DNA of 64,000 nucleotides, taken from UBA7445 sp042096455. Its GTDB lineage: Bacteria; Verrucomicrobiota; Verrucomicrobiia; Opitutales; Coraliomargaritaceae. Under the pieces are notes generated by a model that saw only the letters and a program-made list of their open reading frames with translations, had not been told where the DNA came from and searched no databases. A program made the translations under genes and the position numbers. Shown here in pieces: positions 28,630 through 37,699 of this stretch; position 1 is the first letter of the stretch, and each line of letters begins with the position of its first letter. The stretch is from assembly GCA_042096455.1 (NCBI GenBank), contig JBELLU010000001.1, positions 26,813 to 90,812 on the forward strand, given 5' to 3'.

Positions 28630-30981
28630 TTAGGATGCGGGAGAGGCTGCGGCTTCGGTTTCGCTGGCGTCTTGGTCATCGCCCTTGGGGTATTCAACGC
28701 GGGAATGGAGCATGTTGAGGAGGGTATAGACAAAGCTTTCGCGAATTTTGTTGAGTTCCTGGAAGGTAAGGGGGCAATCGTCGAGTTGTCCGTCTGCGAT
28801 CCGGTCGCGGAAGATTTTGTCGATGAGGTCTTCAACATTGGATTGGGTGACCTTGGGCAGGGTGCGACTTGCGGCCTCGACTCCATCGGCGAAGAAGATA
28901 ATAGCGCTTTCCTTGAAGGCGGGGCGCGGGCCATCGTAGCGGTAGGTGCTTTGATCGACGGTGGAGCCGTTGCTTTCGCTTTCTTTTTTATGGGGGTCGT
29001 CTTTGAGCCGTTCGCGCGCCTGGTGGTAGAAGTATTGGATGAGGCTGGTGCCGTGGTGCTGTTTGATGACATCAATGATAACGCTCGGCAGTTTGTTTTC
29101 GCGGGCGAGTTCGACGCCTTCCTTGACGTGGGCCTTGATAACGAGGGCACTCATGGAAGGGTTCTTCTCGTCGTGGGGGTTGAGCCCACCCCGTTGGTTT
29201 TCGGTAAAGTATTCGGGTTTTACGAGTTTGCCGATATCGTGAAAGAAGCAACAGACGCGGCAGAGGAGGGGGCTGGCACCGATCGCGGCGGCGGCGTTTT
29301 CGGAGAGGTTGGCAACCATGAGGCTGTGATGGTAAGTGCCGGGTGCCTCGATCTGCATGCGGCGAAGGAGGGGGTGGTTGAAATCGGTGAGTTCGAGCAG
29401 GGTGATGTCGGTGGTGATTTTAAAGAGGTTTTCAAGGAGGGGTAGGACGCCCACCGCGATAATACCGGAAAGGAGTCCGATCAGGAGGCTGACCGCGACG
29501 AGTTCGGCGATGAGTCCGGCAGAGAAATTGCTGAGGATGCCGGTCATAATGGCGGCGAGGGCGGCGGCAAGACCGGCGAAGAATCCGGCGCGGACCAGTC
29601 GGGTACGGGAACGGATATTGTTGGAATAATAGGCACCGACGACCCCGGAAAGGAAAGCGATGAGGGTGAATTCAATAGAGTTGCCCTGGGAAATACCAAA
29701 GAGGGTGGCAATGACGAGAGTGGTAAAGATGGCGGGCGTCATGCCGGTCAGGGCGGCTACGAGAATGGGGGCAAGCGCGTAGGGGACGAAGTGGGGCAGG
29801 ATGCTGAGGACGCCCCGGTTGTTGACGGCGATGAGTTCCCCGATTTCGAGGATCAGGCGAATCGCAAGGAGATTGACCAAGAGGCAGACCGCTCCGATGA
29901 CAAGGGCGCGGGAGCGGTTGGGATAGTTGCGAAGTCCTTGTTTGAGATAGAGGCCAATTGCAATGAGCAGGAAGGAGGCGAGGACGAGTCGTTCGAGGAA
30001 GAGGGCATTGAAGAAGAGGGGGTCGTTCCCGCCTTCAAGGGCGGCGGCGGTGTATTGCTTCATGCGCTCGAGGTCGAGCTCGTCGACAATGGCATCCGGT
30101 TCAATGAGGGTGTCTCCTTGTTCGAAGGAAAAGCGGGTGGGTTCAATTTCCTGAATAGCGCGGTCGATGGCGGCAGCGGTATCGCTTTCGCTGTAAACGA
30201 GGTTGTCGGTAAGACCGGCGTTAAAGATTCCGAAAAGGGCGCGGGCGGTTTTGTCGTTGCGCGAGAGGGAATCGATTTCGCGGCGGAGGGCGATCTCGGC
30301 GGCGGAACGGGTCCGGGCGGCGGCTAGATTGTTGTTGCCGCTCTCTTCAAGGAGTTGGATTACCGCGATATTGCTACCGGTATTTTGTTGATCGCGGGCG
30401 GTATAGATGCCGTCGTTGTAGAGTGCCTGGAGGGCGGCGAGGGCTTTTTCGAAGAGTTCAGCGCGTTCTCTGGGGTTGGTGCGTTGGATGAGCTCAATGA
30501 TAATGGCAGGTTCGATGGCGACTGCGGTGGTCTCGATCCACTCGCTGACCGCTTTGCTTTTTTCGACATTGAGGCGTTCCTCATCCTCATCCTCGAATTC
30601 GATGAGGACTTTTGCGATGCGGTTTTGGAGGTTGCTGAGGTCGGTGTTGAACTCGCGGAAGGGGGTATCGCTGCGTTTGAAAACGGGGGGTACCTGAGCA
30701 CGCATCGCAGTGGCCTGTCGCTGGCGGACGATATCGCTGGTGTATTCAAAGGGGAATTCCGCGACGATCCGGGTCGGGGCGGGTTGGTTGAGCAGGATCT
30801 GAGGCCCCATCGGTTGACGTCCAAGGAAGGCGATACAGATGAGTCCAAGGACGAGGAGGCTGAAGATGAAGGCTTCAAGGATTTGACGGGAATCAAACTG
30901 GAGCTTGCGGTTTTTGCGTTTGCGAAGGCGGCGCGCCTCTTTTTTGCGGCGCTTCTGGGTGGAGTTGCTTGAATCGGCCAT
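28630..30981 (-). CDS. pgpH: 7TM-HD cyclic di-AMP phosphodiesterase PgpH
   Basis: Membrane-bound HD-domain enzyme that hydrolyses cyclic di-AMP to pApA. The 783-residue protein has a very basic cytoplasmic N-terminus, one helix (ILEAFIFSLLVLGLICIAFL), a large extracytoplasmic 7TMR-HDED-type region, about seven further helices, and a C-terminal HD domain: GTYHHSLMVANL, CFFHDIGKLVKPEYF, VIKQHHGTSLIQYFYH. The metal-binding histidines and the HD pair are present. It sits between phoH and ybeY, the arrangement found in many bacteria. It implies cyclic di-AMP signalling; no synthase gene is in the window. Confidence 0.93.
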   Translation of the reverse strand: MADSSNSTQKRRKKEARRLRKRKNRKLQFDSRQILEAFIFSLLVLGLICIAFLGRQPMGPQILLNQPAPTRIVAEFPFEYTSDIVRQRQATAMRAQVPPVFKRSDTPFREFNTDLSNLQNRIAKVLIEFEDEDEERLNVEKSKAVSEWIETTAVAIEPAIIIELIQRTNPRERAELFEKALAALQALYNDGIYTARDQQNTGSNIAVIQLLEESGNNNLAAARTRSAAEIALRREIDSLSRNDKTARALFGIFNAGLTDNLVYSESDTAAAIDRAIQEIEPTRFSFEQGDTLIEPDAIVDELDLERMKQYTAAALEGGNDPLFFNALFLERLVLASFLLIAIGLYLKQGLRNYPNRSRALVIGAVCLLVNLLAIRLILEIGELIAVNNRGVLSILPHFVPYALAPILVAALTGMTPAIFTTLVIATLFGISQGNSIEFTLIAFLSGVVGAYYSNNIRSRTRLVRAGFFAGLAAALAAIMTGILSNFSAGLIAELVAVSLLIGLLSGIIAVGVLPLLENLFKITTDITLLELTDFNHPLLRRMQIEAPGTYHHSLMVANLSENAAAAIGASPLLCRVCCFFHDIGKLVKPEYFTENQRGGLNPHDEKNPSMSALVIKAHVKEGVELARENKLPSVIIDVIKQHHGTSLIQYFYHQARERLKDDPHKKESESNGSTVDQSTYRYDGPRPAFKESAIIFFADGVEAASRTLPKVTQSNVEDLIDKIFRDRIADGQLDDCPLTFQELNKIRESFVYTLLNMLHSRVEYPKGDDQDASETEAAASPAS

Positions 30982-31017
30982 GGTGCAGGGTGTTGAAGTG
31001 GTTTTAATCCGGAGGGA

Positions 31018-31971
31018 TCACTCGGGGGTATGCTGGGTGTAGGCCCGGATGATCGATTGCACGAGGGGATGACGGACCACATCATCGCCGTTAAAGTGGA
31101 AAAGTTCAATATCCTTAATGTCTCTCAAAATGCGGGCCGCTTCGACGAGACCCGAGGCTTTTGCGCGGGGCAGATCGATTTGAGTGATGTCACCGGTAAC
31201 GACCATGCGACTGCCGTCTCCGAGACGGGTAAGGAACATCATCATTTGCTCATGGGTGGTGTTTTGGGCCTCATCGAGTACGACGAAGGCGTTCGAGAGG
31301 GTACGTCCGCGCATGTAGGCAAGCGGGGCGATTTCGATAATGCCGCGTTCAAGGAGTTGGGCGGCGCTCTCTTTCCCGATCATTTGATACATGGCATCGT
31401 AAAGGGGGGTGAGGTAGGGCAGGATTTTTTCCTGAAGTTCACCGGGCAGGAATCCGAGGGCTTCGCCGGCCTCGACCGCCGGGCGGGTGATGATGATGCG
31501 TTCCACGGTGCCGGCGAGCAGTTCCTTGAGTGCCATTGCCATGGCGAGGTAGGTTTTTCCGGTACCTGCGGGGCCTATGCCAAAGGTGATGGCGTGCTTG
31601 TCAATCGCCTGCAGGTAGCATTTTTGGTTGAGGGTCTTGGGGATGATGCTGCGCTGCTTGAGCTCAATCACGTAGGGGTTTTGGTAGATTTGGCGCAATT
31701 CATCGGCGCGTCCCTCCGCGACCGAGCGCAGGGTGTGGTGGAAGTCGGAGCCGCGAATGCGGAGGCCTTGTTTGCGGGCGGTGTCGAGTAATTGGAAGAC
31801 CTGGGTGGCTTGGGCAACCGCATCGCTTTCGCCTTCAAAGGTGATCCAATCCTCCCGCGTGACGGTTTTTACCTGAAGGGCGCGGTCAACTTCGTCGAGG
31901 TAGCGCGGATCGTTGGCATAGAGCTGACTCAAATGCCTCGCATCGGGAAAATGTAAGGTTTCGGATGGCAT
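31018..31971 (-). CDS. phoH: PhoH family ATPase
   Basis: The 317-residue cytoplasmic P-loop ATPase has Walker A FGIGPAGTGKTYLAMAMA, Walker B FVVLDEAQNTTHEQMMMFLTR, VTGDITQIDLP and the N-terminal KH-like region preceding it. Its product is thought to act with YbeY in RNA metabolism. ATG 31971 (MPSETLHFPDAR) is chosen because the frame upstream enters the antisense of the HIT gene. It follows the HIT gene by 40 bases and precedes pgpH by 36. Unlike the paralogue at 5471 it has no PIN domain. Confidence 0.93.
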   Translation of the reverse strand: MPSETLHFPDARHLSQLYANDPRYLDEVDRALQVKTVTREDWITFEGESDAVAQATQVFQLLDTARKQGLRIRGSDFHHTLRSVAEGRADELRQIYQNPYVIELKQRSIIPKTLNQKCYLQAIDKHAITFGIGPAGTGKTYLAMAMALKELLAGTVERIIITRPAVEAGEALGFLPGELQEKILPYLTPLYDAMYQMIGKESAAQLLERGIIEIAPLAYMRGRTLSNAFVVLDEAQNTTHEQMMMFLTRLGDGSRMVVTGDITQIDLPRAKASGLVEAARILRDIKDIELFHFNGDDVVRHPLVQSIIRAYTQHTPE

Positions 31972-32011
31972 TGGAACGTTTGGCGTAGGGGAGGTGTAGC
32001 GCGAATTGTGC

Positions 32012-32539
32012 CTAAAGGTGTTGGCGGAGGCGTTCCCACATCGATTGCAGGGCGTCCGGCAAAACGCGGGTATTTCCGATGACGGGCATGAAGTTGGTGT
32101 CGCCGTGCCAACGCGGGACAATGTGGCAATGCAGGTGCGTTGGAATACCCGCGCCGCCGGCGGTGCCTAAGTTGTAGCCGGTGTTGAAGCCGTCGGGTTT
32201 CAAGGCACGGGCGAGGAGGTCTTGAGCAGCGGTGATGCAGTCAATGTGCTCGTGGCGGGCTTCAGGGGAGAGGCTTTGGAGGTCGGGGACTTCTTGATAA
32301 GGCACGACGAGGAGGTGTCCGGCGTTGTAGGGAAAGCGGTTCAGGACGGTGTAATTGTGTTTTCCGCGCAGGAGGATGAGGCTTTCGGCATCGTCCTGAT
32401 CGGGGAGGGAGGCAAATGGATTGGCGGAAGCGGGGTTGGATTTGGGCGCGAGGATATAGGGCATGCGCCAATGGGCTTGCAGGCTTTCGAATCCCTGTGG
32501 GGCTTGGGATTGGAGGTTTGGATGGTTCGGATCTGGCAT
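32012..32539 (-). CDS. HIT-domain nucleotide hydrolase/phosphorylase
   Basis: A 175-residue histidine-triad protein with HLHCHIVPRW (HxHxHxx) as the catalytic motif and the upstream NRFPYNAGHLLVVPY nucleotide-binding segment. Members of this length are mostly Ap4A phosphorylase-like or other dinucleotide-processing enzymes; the exact substrate is not determinable. The ATG at 32539 (MPDPNHPN) is preferred to a longer frame that lacks similarity. First gene of the operon leading to phoH, pgpH and ybeY. Confidence 0.88.
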   Translation of the reverse strand: MPDPNHPNLQSQAPQGFESLQAHWRMPYILAPKSNPASANPFASLPDQDDAESLILLRGKHNYTVLNRFPYNAGHLLVVPYQEVPDLQSLSPEARHEHIDCITAAQDLLARALKPDGFNTGYNLGTAGGAGIPTHLHCHIVPRWHGDTNFMPVIGNTRVLPDALQSMWERLRQHL

Positions 32540-32698
32540 GTATTCTTGTGTTAAAATAGTCCAGGTGGAGTCGGGGTCGAACCAAAAGCACCGTCTCAGA
32601 GGTGGGTTTGAAGTCGTATTTATGTGGTTGCTTTTGAGTAGGGTAGGAGTTTTTTTCTTAAAGTCGCACTGTTTAGCCACTAATTTCTAATTAAAATC

Positions 32699-33772
32699 GT
32701 GACTGAGAATAAATCCGACTTTTCCTTTATGAGTTTACCGAGGCAGACGCTTTACGGCTGCTGCTTGATTTTGGGATTAGTGGTTTTCACGATCTGGGAT
32801 CAGCTTCATTGGTGGCAGACCAATGACGAATACAGTTTTGGTTATTTGGTTCCGCTTTTTGCCGCCTACGTCGTCTATGACCGCTGGCCGCAAATCCAAT
32901 CGTATCTTTTCCGTGGGATTCGTTTGGGAGATGCCGCTCCGGCGGTGGCTCCGAAAACGGGGATATGGACGGTGCTTTTTGAATGGACGGCGCTGATTGG
33001 CTTATTGTCGGGGATCGTGTTGTTTTTGATTGGGGGCTTGTTGCGCTCGGTTAGCGGACCGCAAAACCCGGCCTCGCTCGCGATATCCGTGGGTTTGGCA
33101 TCGATCTCTTTGTCGATGATCTTTATTTTCTCGAAGGAGCGTGCCGATGGCGTGGCGATGAGTTTGAAGGGACGCTTTGGGCTGACCTTCCTCTTTCTTT
33201 TTCCGGCGTTGATCTGGCTTTTATCGGCTCCTTTGGTGGGCGTGGTGCAAAAAGCGATTTTGGTGTTTCTGCAATCACAGGTGACATCGGTGGTATTTAC
33301 GGTTTTTGATTTGGTGGGTGCGAGTTTGGAGCGTGAGGGCAGCGTTTTGGTGCTGAACGGTGAGGACCGGGTGGGGGTCGAGGAGGCCTGCTCGGGAATC
33401 CGCTCCTTGACTGCCTGCCTTTTTGCGGGGTCTTTTTTGGCGGCGGTCTTTTTGCAAAAGTTTTGGAAGAAATTGCTGTTGATCGGTGCGGCGATGGGTC
33501 TCGCCTTTGTGACCAATATGTGCCGCGCTCTCTTTCTTACGTATTGGGCTTACAACCACGGATCCGGCGCGATTGATGATCATTGGGTTCTTCCTTTGGT
33601 GGGAGATATCGGCTCGGTGCATGACGTCACGGGATTCCTGATTCTGGGTGTGACCTGTGTGGGGCTGATGTGTCTACTGCCAATTTTTAATTATTCTCCG
33701 GAAATTCCGAGTGCATTTCTGGATGAGGAATCCGGCGAGCAGGCCGAAGGAGCGGGTACTTCGAACCAATAG
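32699..33772 (+). CDS. Exosortase (membrane transpeptidase-like)
   Basis: An integral membrane protein of 357 residues with about eight helices and the three exosortase catalytic motifs: the cysteine motif EEACSGIRS, the arginine motif TNMCRA and the histidine motif SVHDVTGF. Exosortases process and sort PEP-CTERM-type proteins, usually in bacteria that make exopolysaccharide. The start is GTG. Three bases after its stop begins glgA, so the two are co-transcribed. No EpsI-type C-terminal domain is fused. Of the putative substrates, none in this window shows a visible PEP-CTERM tail. Confidence 0.88.
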   Translation: MTENKSDFSFMSLPRQTLYGCCLILGLVVFTIWDQLHWWQTNDEYSFGYLVPLFAAYVVYDRWPQIQSYLFRGIRLGDAAPAVAPKTGIWTVLFEWTALIGLLSGIVLFLIGGLLRSVSGPQNPASLAISVGLASISLSMIFIFSKERADGVAMSLKGRFGLTFLFLFPALIWLLSAPLVGVVQKAILVFLQSQVTSVVFTVFDLVGASLEREGSVLVLNGEDRVGVEEACSGIRSLTACLFAGSFLAAVFLQKFWKKLLLIGAAMGLAFVTNMCRALFLTYWAYNHGSGAIDDHWVLPLVGDIGSVHDVTGFLILGVTCVGLMCLLPIFNYSPEIPSAFLDEESGEQAEGAGTSNQ

Positions 33773-33775
33773 CTT

Positions 33776-35296
33776 GTGAGCGAAGGCCAAAAAATCCTAA
33801 TGGTGGCACCGGAGGTTGTGCCGCTTGTGAAAGTTGGAGGTCTAGCCGACGTGGTGGGGGCGCTTTCAAAGGCATTGAGCGGGCGCGGGCACGATGTGCG
33901 GATTGTTTTACCGAAATATAGGGCCTTGCGCGAAATTGAGAATGCCACCCCGCTGGAATCTTCGCCCTTGATTGTGCATATGGGCGGACATGAAGCCTAT
34001 GCTCAGGTGTGGGAAATGCCGCTTCCCGGTTCAAAGGCGATCTGTTACCTCATCGAGCACAATTTATACTTCGATGGACCCGAGGTGTATTGCGGCCCCT
34101 CGGGTGACGAGGCCGACAATGGGCAACGTTTTTCCTTTCTCTCCCGTGCGGCGATTGATCTATGTTATCATTTAAAGTGGATGCCGGACGTGGTGCACTG
34201 CCATGACTGGCCAACCGGGCTCTTGCCGGTTTACCTGAACACCACCGAGATGGATCGACCGATGGGGCGTGCCGCTACCGTGATGACGCTACACAACATG
34301 CAGCACCAGGGTTATTTTCCGCGTGAGACGATTCATTTTGCAGGCTTGCCGGAGTCGACCTTCCGTTCCGACAGTATCGAATCGTACGGGCAGGTGAACA
34401 TGCTGAAGGGCGGGATTTATCACTCCAGCAAGATTACGACGGTGAGCCCGACCTATGCGCGGGAAATTCAGGGCTCGGAGGGCGGTTGTGGCCTGCAGCA
34501 CCTCTTGCATTTTCGGGCGGCGGATTTAATCGGAGTGATCAATGGAATTGATGAGCTTGAGTGGAATCCCGCCACGGATCCGCATTTGCCGGAGTTCTAC
34601 ACTGCGGATGATCTTTCAGGGAAATCGGTTTGCAAGGCTGCCATGCAAAAGGCGTATGGTTTGAACGAGGCGGCGGGCGTGCCGCTCTATTCGGTGGTCT
34701 CGCGGTTGGTGGATCAGAAGGGTTTGGATTTATTGGTCGCCATGGGGGATCGACTGATGGAAACGATGGATGTGCAGGTGGCGGTATTGGGGACTGGCGA
34801 CCCTGCTCTGGAGGAGGCATTCAAGGCTCTGGCGGTGCGCTATCCCGGGCGTTTTGCCGCCCATATTGGCTTTGATAACCAACTGGCGCACCTTTCGGTG
34901 GCGGGCTCGGATTTTTTATTGATGCCCAGTCGTTTTGAACCCTGCGGGCTGAGTCAGATGTATTCCATGAAATACGGGGCGCCCCCCATTGTGCGTGCGA
35001 CGGGCGGTTTGGTTGACTCGGTCGAGCAATATGTTGAGGGCACGGGAATCGGAACGGGTTTTCGTTTTGATGCGTCTACGGCGCAGGCCTTTTACGATAC
35101 GGTTGGTTGGGCCTGTTCGACTTATTACGATCGTCCGGAGGAGTATGCCCGATTGCAGGCAAACGGTATGACTGCTGATTTCAGTTGGGATCAATCGGCG
35201 GACACTTACGAATCGGTTTACGCTTGGGCGATGGATGCGCGCCGCAATGCCTATGCGGCAAAGTCAGTCAGTGGTGCGGTTGACGCAGCGCGATAA
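33776..35296 (+). CDS. glgA: Glycogen (starch) synthase, GT5
   Basis: Extends alpha-1,4-glucan from ADP- or UDP-glucose. The 506-residue GT-B enzyme has the donor-binding KVGGLADVVGALSKAL near the N-terminus, DVVHCHDWPTGLLPVYL, the linker motif SRLVDQKGLDLL and the C-terminal PSRFEPCGLSQMYSMKYG and TGGLVDSV. Start is GTG at 33776, three bases after the exosortase stop. No other glycogen gene lies near. The pairing with an exosortase may be coincidental. Confidence 0.92.
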   Translation: MSEGQKILMVAPEVVPLVKVGGLADVVGALSKALSGRGHDVRIVLPKYRALREIENATPLESSPLIVHMGGHEAYAQVWEMPLPGSKAICYLIEHNLYFDGPEVYCGPSGDEADNGQRFSFLSRAAIDLCYHLKWMPDVVHCHDWPTGLLPVYLNTTEMDRPMGRAATVMTLHNMQHQGYFPRETIHFAGLPESTFRSDSIESYGQVNMLKGGIYHSSKITTVSPTYAREIQGSEGGCGLQHLLHFRAADLIGVINGIDELEWNPATDPHLPEFYTADDLSGKSVCKAAMQKAYGLNEAAGVPLYSVVSRLVDQKGLDLLVAMGDRLMETMDVQVAVLGTGDPALEEAFKALAVRYPGRFAAHIGFDNQLAHLSVAGSDFLLMPSRFEPCGLSQMYSMKYGAPPIVRATGGLVDSVEQYVEGTGIGTGFRFDASTAQAFYDTVGWACSTYYDRPEEYARLQANGMTADFSWDQSADTYESVYAWAMDARRNAYAAKSVSGAVDAAR

Positions 35297-35314
35297 GTGG
35301 GTTTTATTTGAATT

Positions 35315-35740
35315 GTGACGGATTCAAATCGAGATTTCAGCGAGGTCGTGCGAGCCATTCGCAAGGACGATCCCCGTTATGCGCGCGGGGCCTATTATTT
35401 CCTGCGGCAAGCCTTGGACTACAGTATAAAAAGTCTGCATGAGGATGGGCAGCTGAATCAGGGGCATCACCTCTCGGGACAGCAATTGCTGGAGGGCATT
35501 CGGGTTTACGCGATTGAGCAGTACGGGCCGATGGCGCGTTCGGTGCTGGAAAGCTGGGGGGTGAAGCGCTGCAGCGATTTTGGCAACATCGTCTTTAATC
35601 TGGTCGCCTGTCGGGTCCTTGGAAAAACCGAGAGTGACAGCCCCGAGGATTTCAATGACGGCTATGATTTTGAGGCGGCTTTTGATTTACCGTTTCGCCC
35701 GGAAAAACAACCGAGCACCCGTCGGCCGCGCATGCTTTAG
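35315..35740 (+). CDS. Minf_1886 family protein
   Basis: A 141-residue protein with RAIRKDDPRYARGAYYFLRQAL, HLSGQQLLEGIRVYAIEQYG and WGVKRCSDFGNIVFNLV, the conserved core of an uncharacterised family found mainly in Verrucomicrobia and Planctomycetes. No catalytic motif, signal or membrane segment is visible. Starts with GTG 18 bases after glgA, so probably in the same transcript. The function is unknown; the tail is proline/arginine rich. Confidence 0.85.
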   Translation: MTDSNRDFSEVVRAIRKDDPRYARGAYYFLRQALDYSIKSLHEDGQLNQGHHLSGQQLLEGIRVYAIEQYGPMARSVLESWGVKRCSDFGNIVFNLVACRVLGKTESDSPEDFNDGYDFEAAFDLPFRPEKQPSTRRPRML

Positions 35741-35751
35741 CGGTCAATGGT

Positions 35752-36564
35752 TTATTGCTCTGAAGGCGGCGGGCTGCGGTGCGCGCGAAAGCTAAAACTT
35801 TTCCCGTTTTGAGCAGTGCGCAGCGTTTCGGACTCCACACAGAAGTAGCGTTCCAGCAGGGTATCGTTCAGAACCGCCTCGACATCGCCCTCTGCAACCA
35901 GTTGGCCGCCACAAAGCACTAAAAGGGCGTCGGCGTGCGCCGCTACCTGATTGGGGTCGTGGAGCGCCGCGAGGACCGTGGTGTTACGACGGGCGGTTTC
36001 CCTGAGGAGTTGGAGGAGTTGCTGTTGATGGGAGAGATCGAGGCTGGTGGTGGGTTCGTCCAAGAGCAGGCAGCGGGGGGAATCGTCATCCTCCTCGCGC
36101 CAGATCTGGGCAAAGACCCGGGCGAGTTGCACCCGTTGTTGTTCGCCGCCGGAGAGATTGAGGTAGGAGCGCTCGCGCAGCGTTTGCAATTGAAAGGCTT
36201 CGAGGGATGCCTCGATCGCCCGGGGGCCTTTTATCGCTTCGTTTTGGGTGGCGCCGAAAGGACTGCGACCCAGCGCGATGACTTCCTCAACGGTGTATTC
36301 AAAGGAAAGTTCCGCTCGCTGGGGTAGGGCACCGCGGATTTGTGCCAGTTCATTGAGCGGCCATTCCGAGAGTTTGCGTCCGTTGATTGAGACCGTTCCG
36401 GTTTGCGCTTTGAGCTCGCCGCTTAGAATGCGCAGGAGGGTGCTCTTGCCCGCTCCGTTCGGGCCAAGGAGTCCGTAGAAACGCCCGGGTTCCAGTTGGA
36501 AGTTCACCGAATCGAGGAGTGTGCGCGCGCCCACAGAACACTGGATGCCGTTTGCCTGAATCAT
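35752..36564 (-). CDS. Iron-siderophore/haem ABC transporter, ATP-binding protein
   Basis: A 270-residue ATPase with Walker A GPNGAGKST, signature LSGGEQQR, Walker B CLLLDEPT and the switch histidine in LAALHDPNQ. The FecE/HmuV/BtuD type fits best, given the adjoining FecCD permease. Its ATG overlaps the permease stop (ATGA), so the two are translated together. It energises import of a metal chelate across the inner membrane. No substrate-binding protein gene lies in the window. The role in iron uptake is inferred from the nearby TonB receptor. Confidence 0.9.
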   Translation of the reverse strand: MIQANGIQCSVGARTLLDSVNFQLEPGRFYGLLGPNGAGKSTLLRILSGELKAQTGTVSINGRKLSEWPLNELAQIRGALPQRAELSFEYTVEEVIALGRSPFGATQNEAIKGPRAIEASLEAFQLQTLRERSYLNLSGGEQQRVQLARVFAQIWREEDDDSPRCLLLDEPTTSLDLSHQQQLLQLLRETARRNTTVLAALHDPNQVAAHADALLVLCGGQLVAEGDVEAVLNDTLLERYFCVESETLRTAQNGKSFSFRAHRSPPPSEQ

Positions 36565-37616
36565 ACGATCTCCTTTCGTCTGGCATTGAGGAGCAGGTAA
36601 AGGAAGAAAGGCGCCCCGATGAAGGCGGTCAAAATACCGATGGGGATGTTGGCGTTGCTAAGCAGGTTGTGTGCAAGGAGGTCGACGATTACCATCAGGA
36701 TGGCACCCGCGAGAAAGGAGGCGGGCAAGAGGTAGCGGTGATTGGGGCCGACTAATAGGCGAACGAGATGCGGGACGACGAGGCCGACAAATGCGATCGA
36801 CCCGCAGAGCGCGACCGAGAGGCCCACCAGTGCGCCGCAAAGCAGGATGAGGCGGCGTTGAATCGGGTGGGGATCAAACCCGAGGTGGAGCGCCTCCGCG
36901 TTGCCGAGGAGGAGCACATTGAGGGGATGGCTTTGGCGCAGAAGGAGCAGTATGAGTACGAGGAAGAGGGGACTGGCGGCAAAGACTGCGAGATGTGGCG
37001 CCCGGGAAAAACTTCCCATGCCCCAAAAGGTGATTTCGCGAAGGGTGTCGAGGTCGGCGCAAAAAAGCATGACCCCGACCAGCGCGCCACCGAAGGCGTT
37101 GACCGCGATGCCGCACAGGAGCATCGTCGGGACGTGAATGCGCCCCCCGGTTTTGGAGAGGCTGTAAACCAGATGGGTGCTTGCGACGCTGCCTAGCATC
37201 GCCACCAGCATGAGGGTATAGGGACTGCTCCAGATGGCGGGCGTGAAAGATAGGGTCGAACCGAGGAGGAGCACCAGACCTGCGCCCACCGCACCCCCGG
37301 AACTTACGCCGATTAAAGCGGGGTCGGCGAGGGGATTGCGAAAGAGCCCTTGCAGGGTTGCGCCGGCGAGCGCCAGACCACCGCCCGCGAGGAGGGCGAG
37401 CAGAACGCGGGGTAATCGCAGTTGAAGGATGATGGTCGCCTTTTCCGGAGCGGGATCGTCGAGACCCAGCAAGGAACCGAGCGAACCGAGACAGATCGAA
37501 AGAATTTCCCCCGGCGAGATATCGATGCTTCCAAAGTTCAATGCCGCAAAGCTACATGCCAGCGCGGCAAGCAAGAGAATCGCTACAAAAGAGCGGCGGT
37601 ATTGTTTTGGAATCAT
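36561..37616 (-). CDS. FecCD-type ABC transporter permease
   Basis: A 351-residue inner-membrane permease with about ten helices, including LPRVLLALLAGGGLALAGAT, LFRNPLADPALIGVSSG (the typical ADPxxxGVSxG signature) and WGMGSFSR. It belongs to the family transporting iron siderophores, haem and cobalamin. ATG 37616 is taken; an in-frame TTG lies 30 bases upstream. It forms an operon with the ATP-binding gene by 4-base overlap. The adjoining trpF is divergent and unrelated to transport. Confidence 0.92.
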   Translation of the reverse strand: MIPKQYRRSFVAILLLAALACSFAALNFGSIDISPGEILSICLGSLGSLLGLDDPAPEKATIILQLRLPRVLLALLAGGGLALAGATLQGLFRNPLADPALIGVSSGGAVGAGLVLLLGSTLSFTPAIWSSPYTLMLVAMLGSVASTHLVYSLSKTGGRIHVPTMLLCGIAVNAFGGALVGVMLFCADLDTLREITFWGMGSFSRAPHLAVFAASPLFLVLILLLLRQSHPLNVLLLGNAEALHLGFDPHPIQRRLILLCGALVGLSVALCGSIAFVGLVVPHLVRLLVGPNHRYLLPASFLAGAILMVIVDLLAHNLLSNANIPIGILTAFIGAPFFLYLLLNARRKEIV

Positions 37617-37699
37617 GAACCCGATTAATCTGTGAGCCCTTTTCAATCCTGTCGATATACATTTGCTTGCAGGGCAGGGGAGCGTTTAATGCAGCACAA

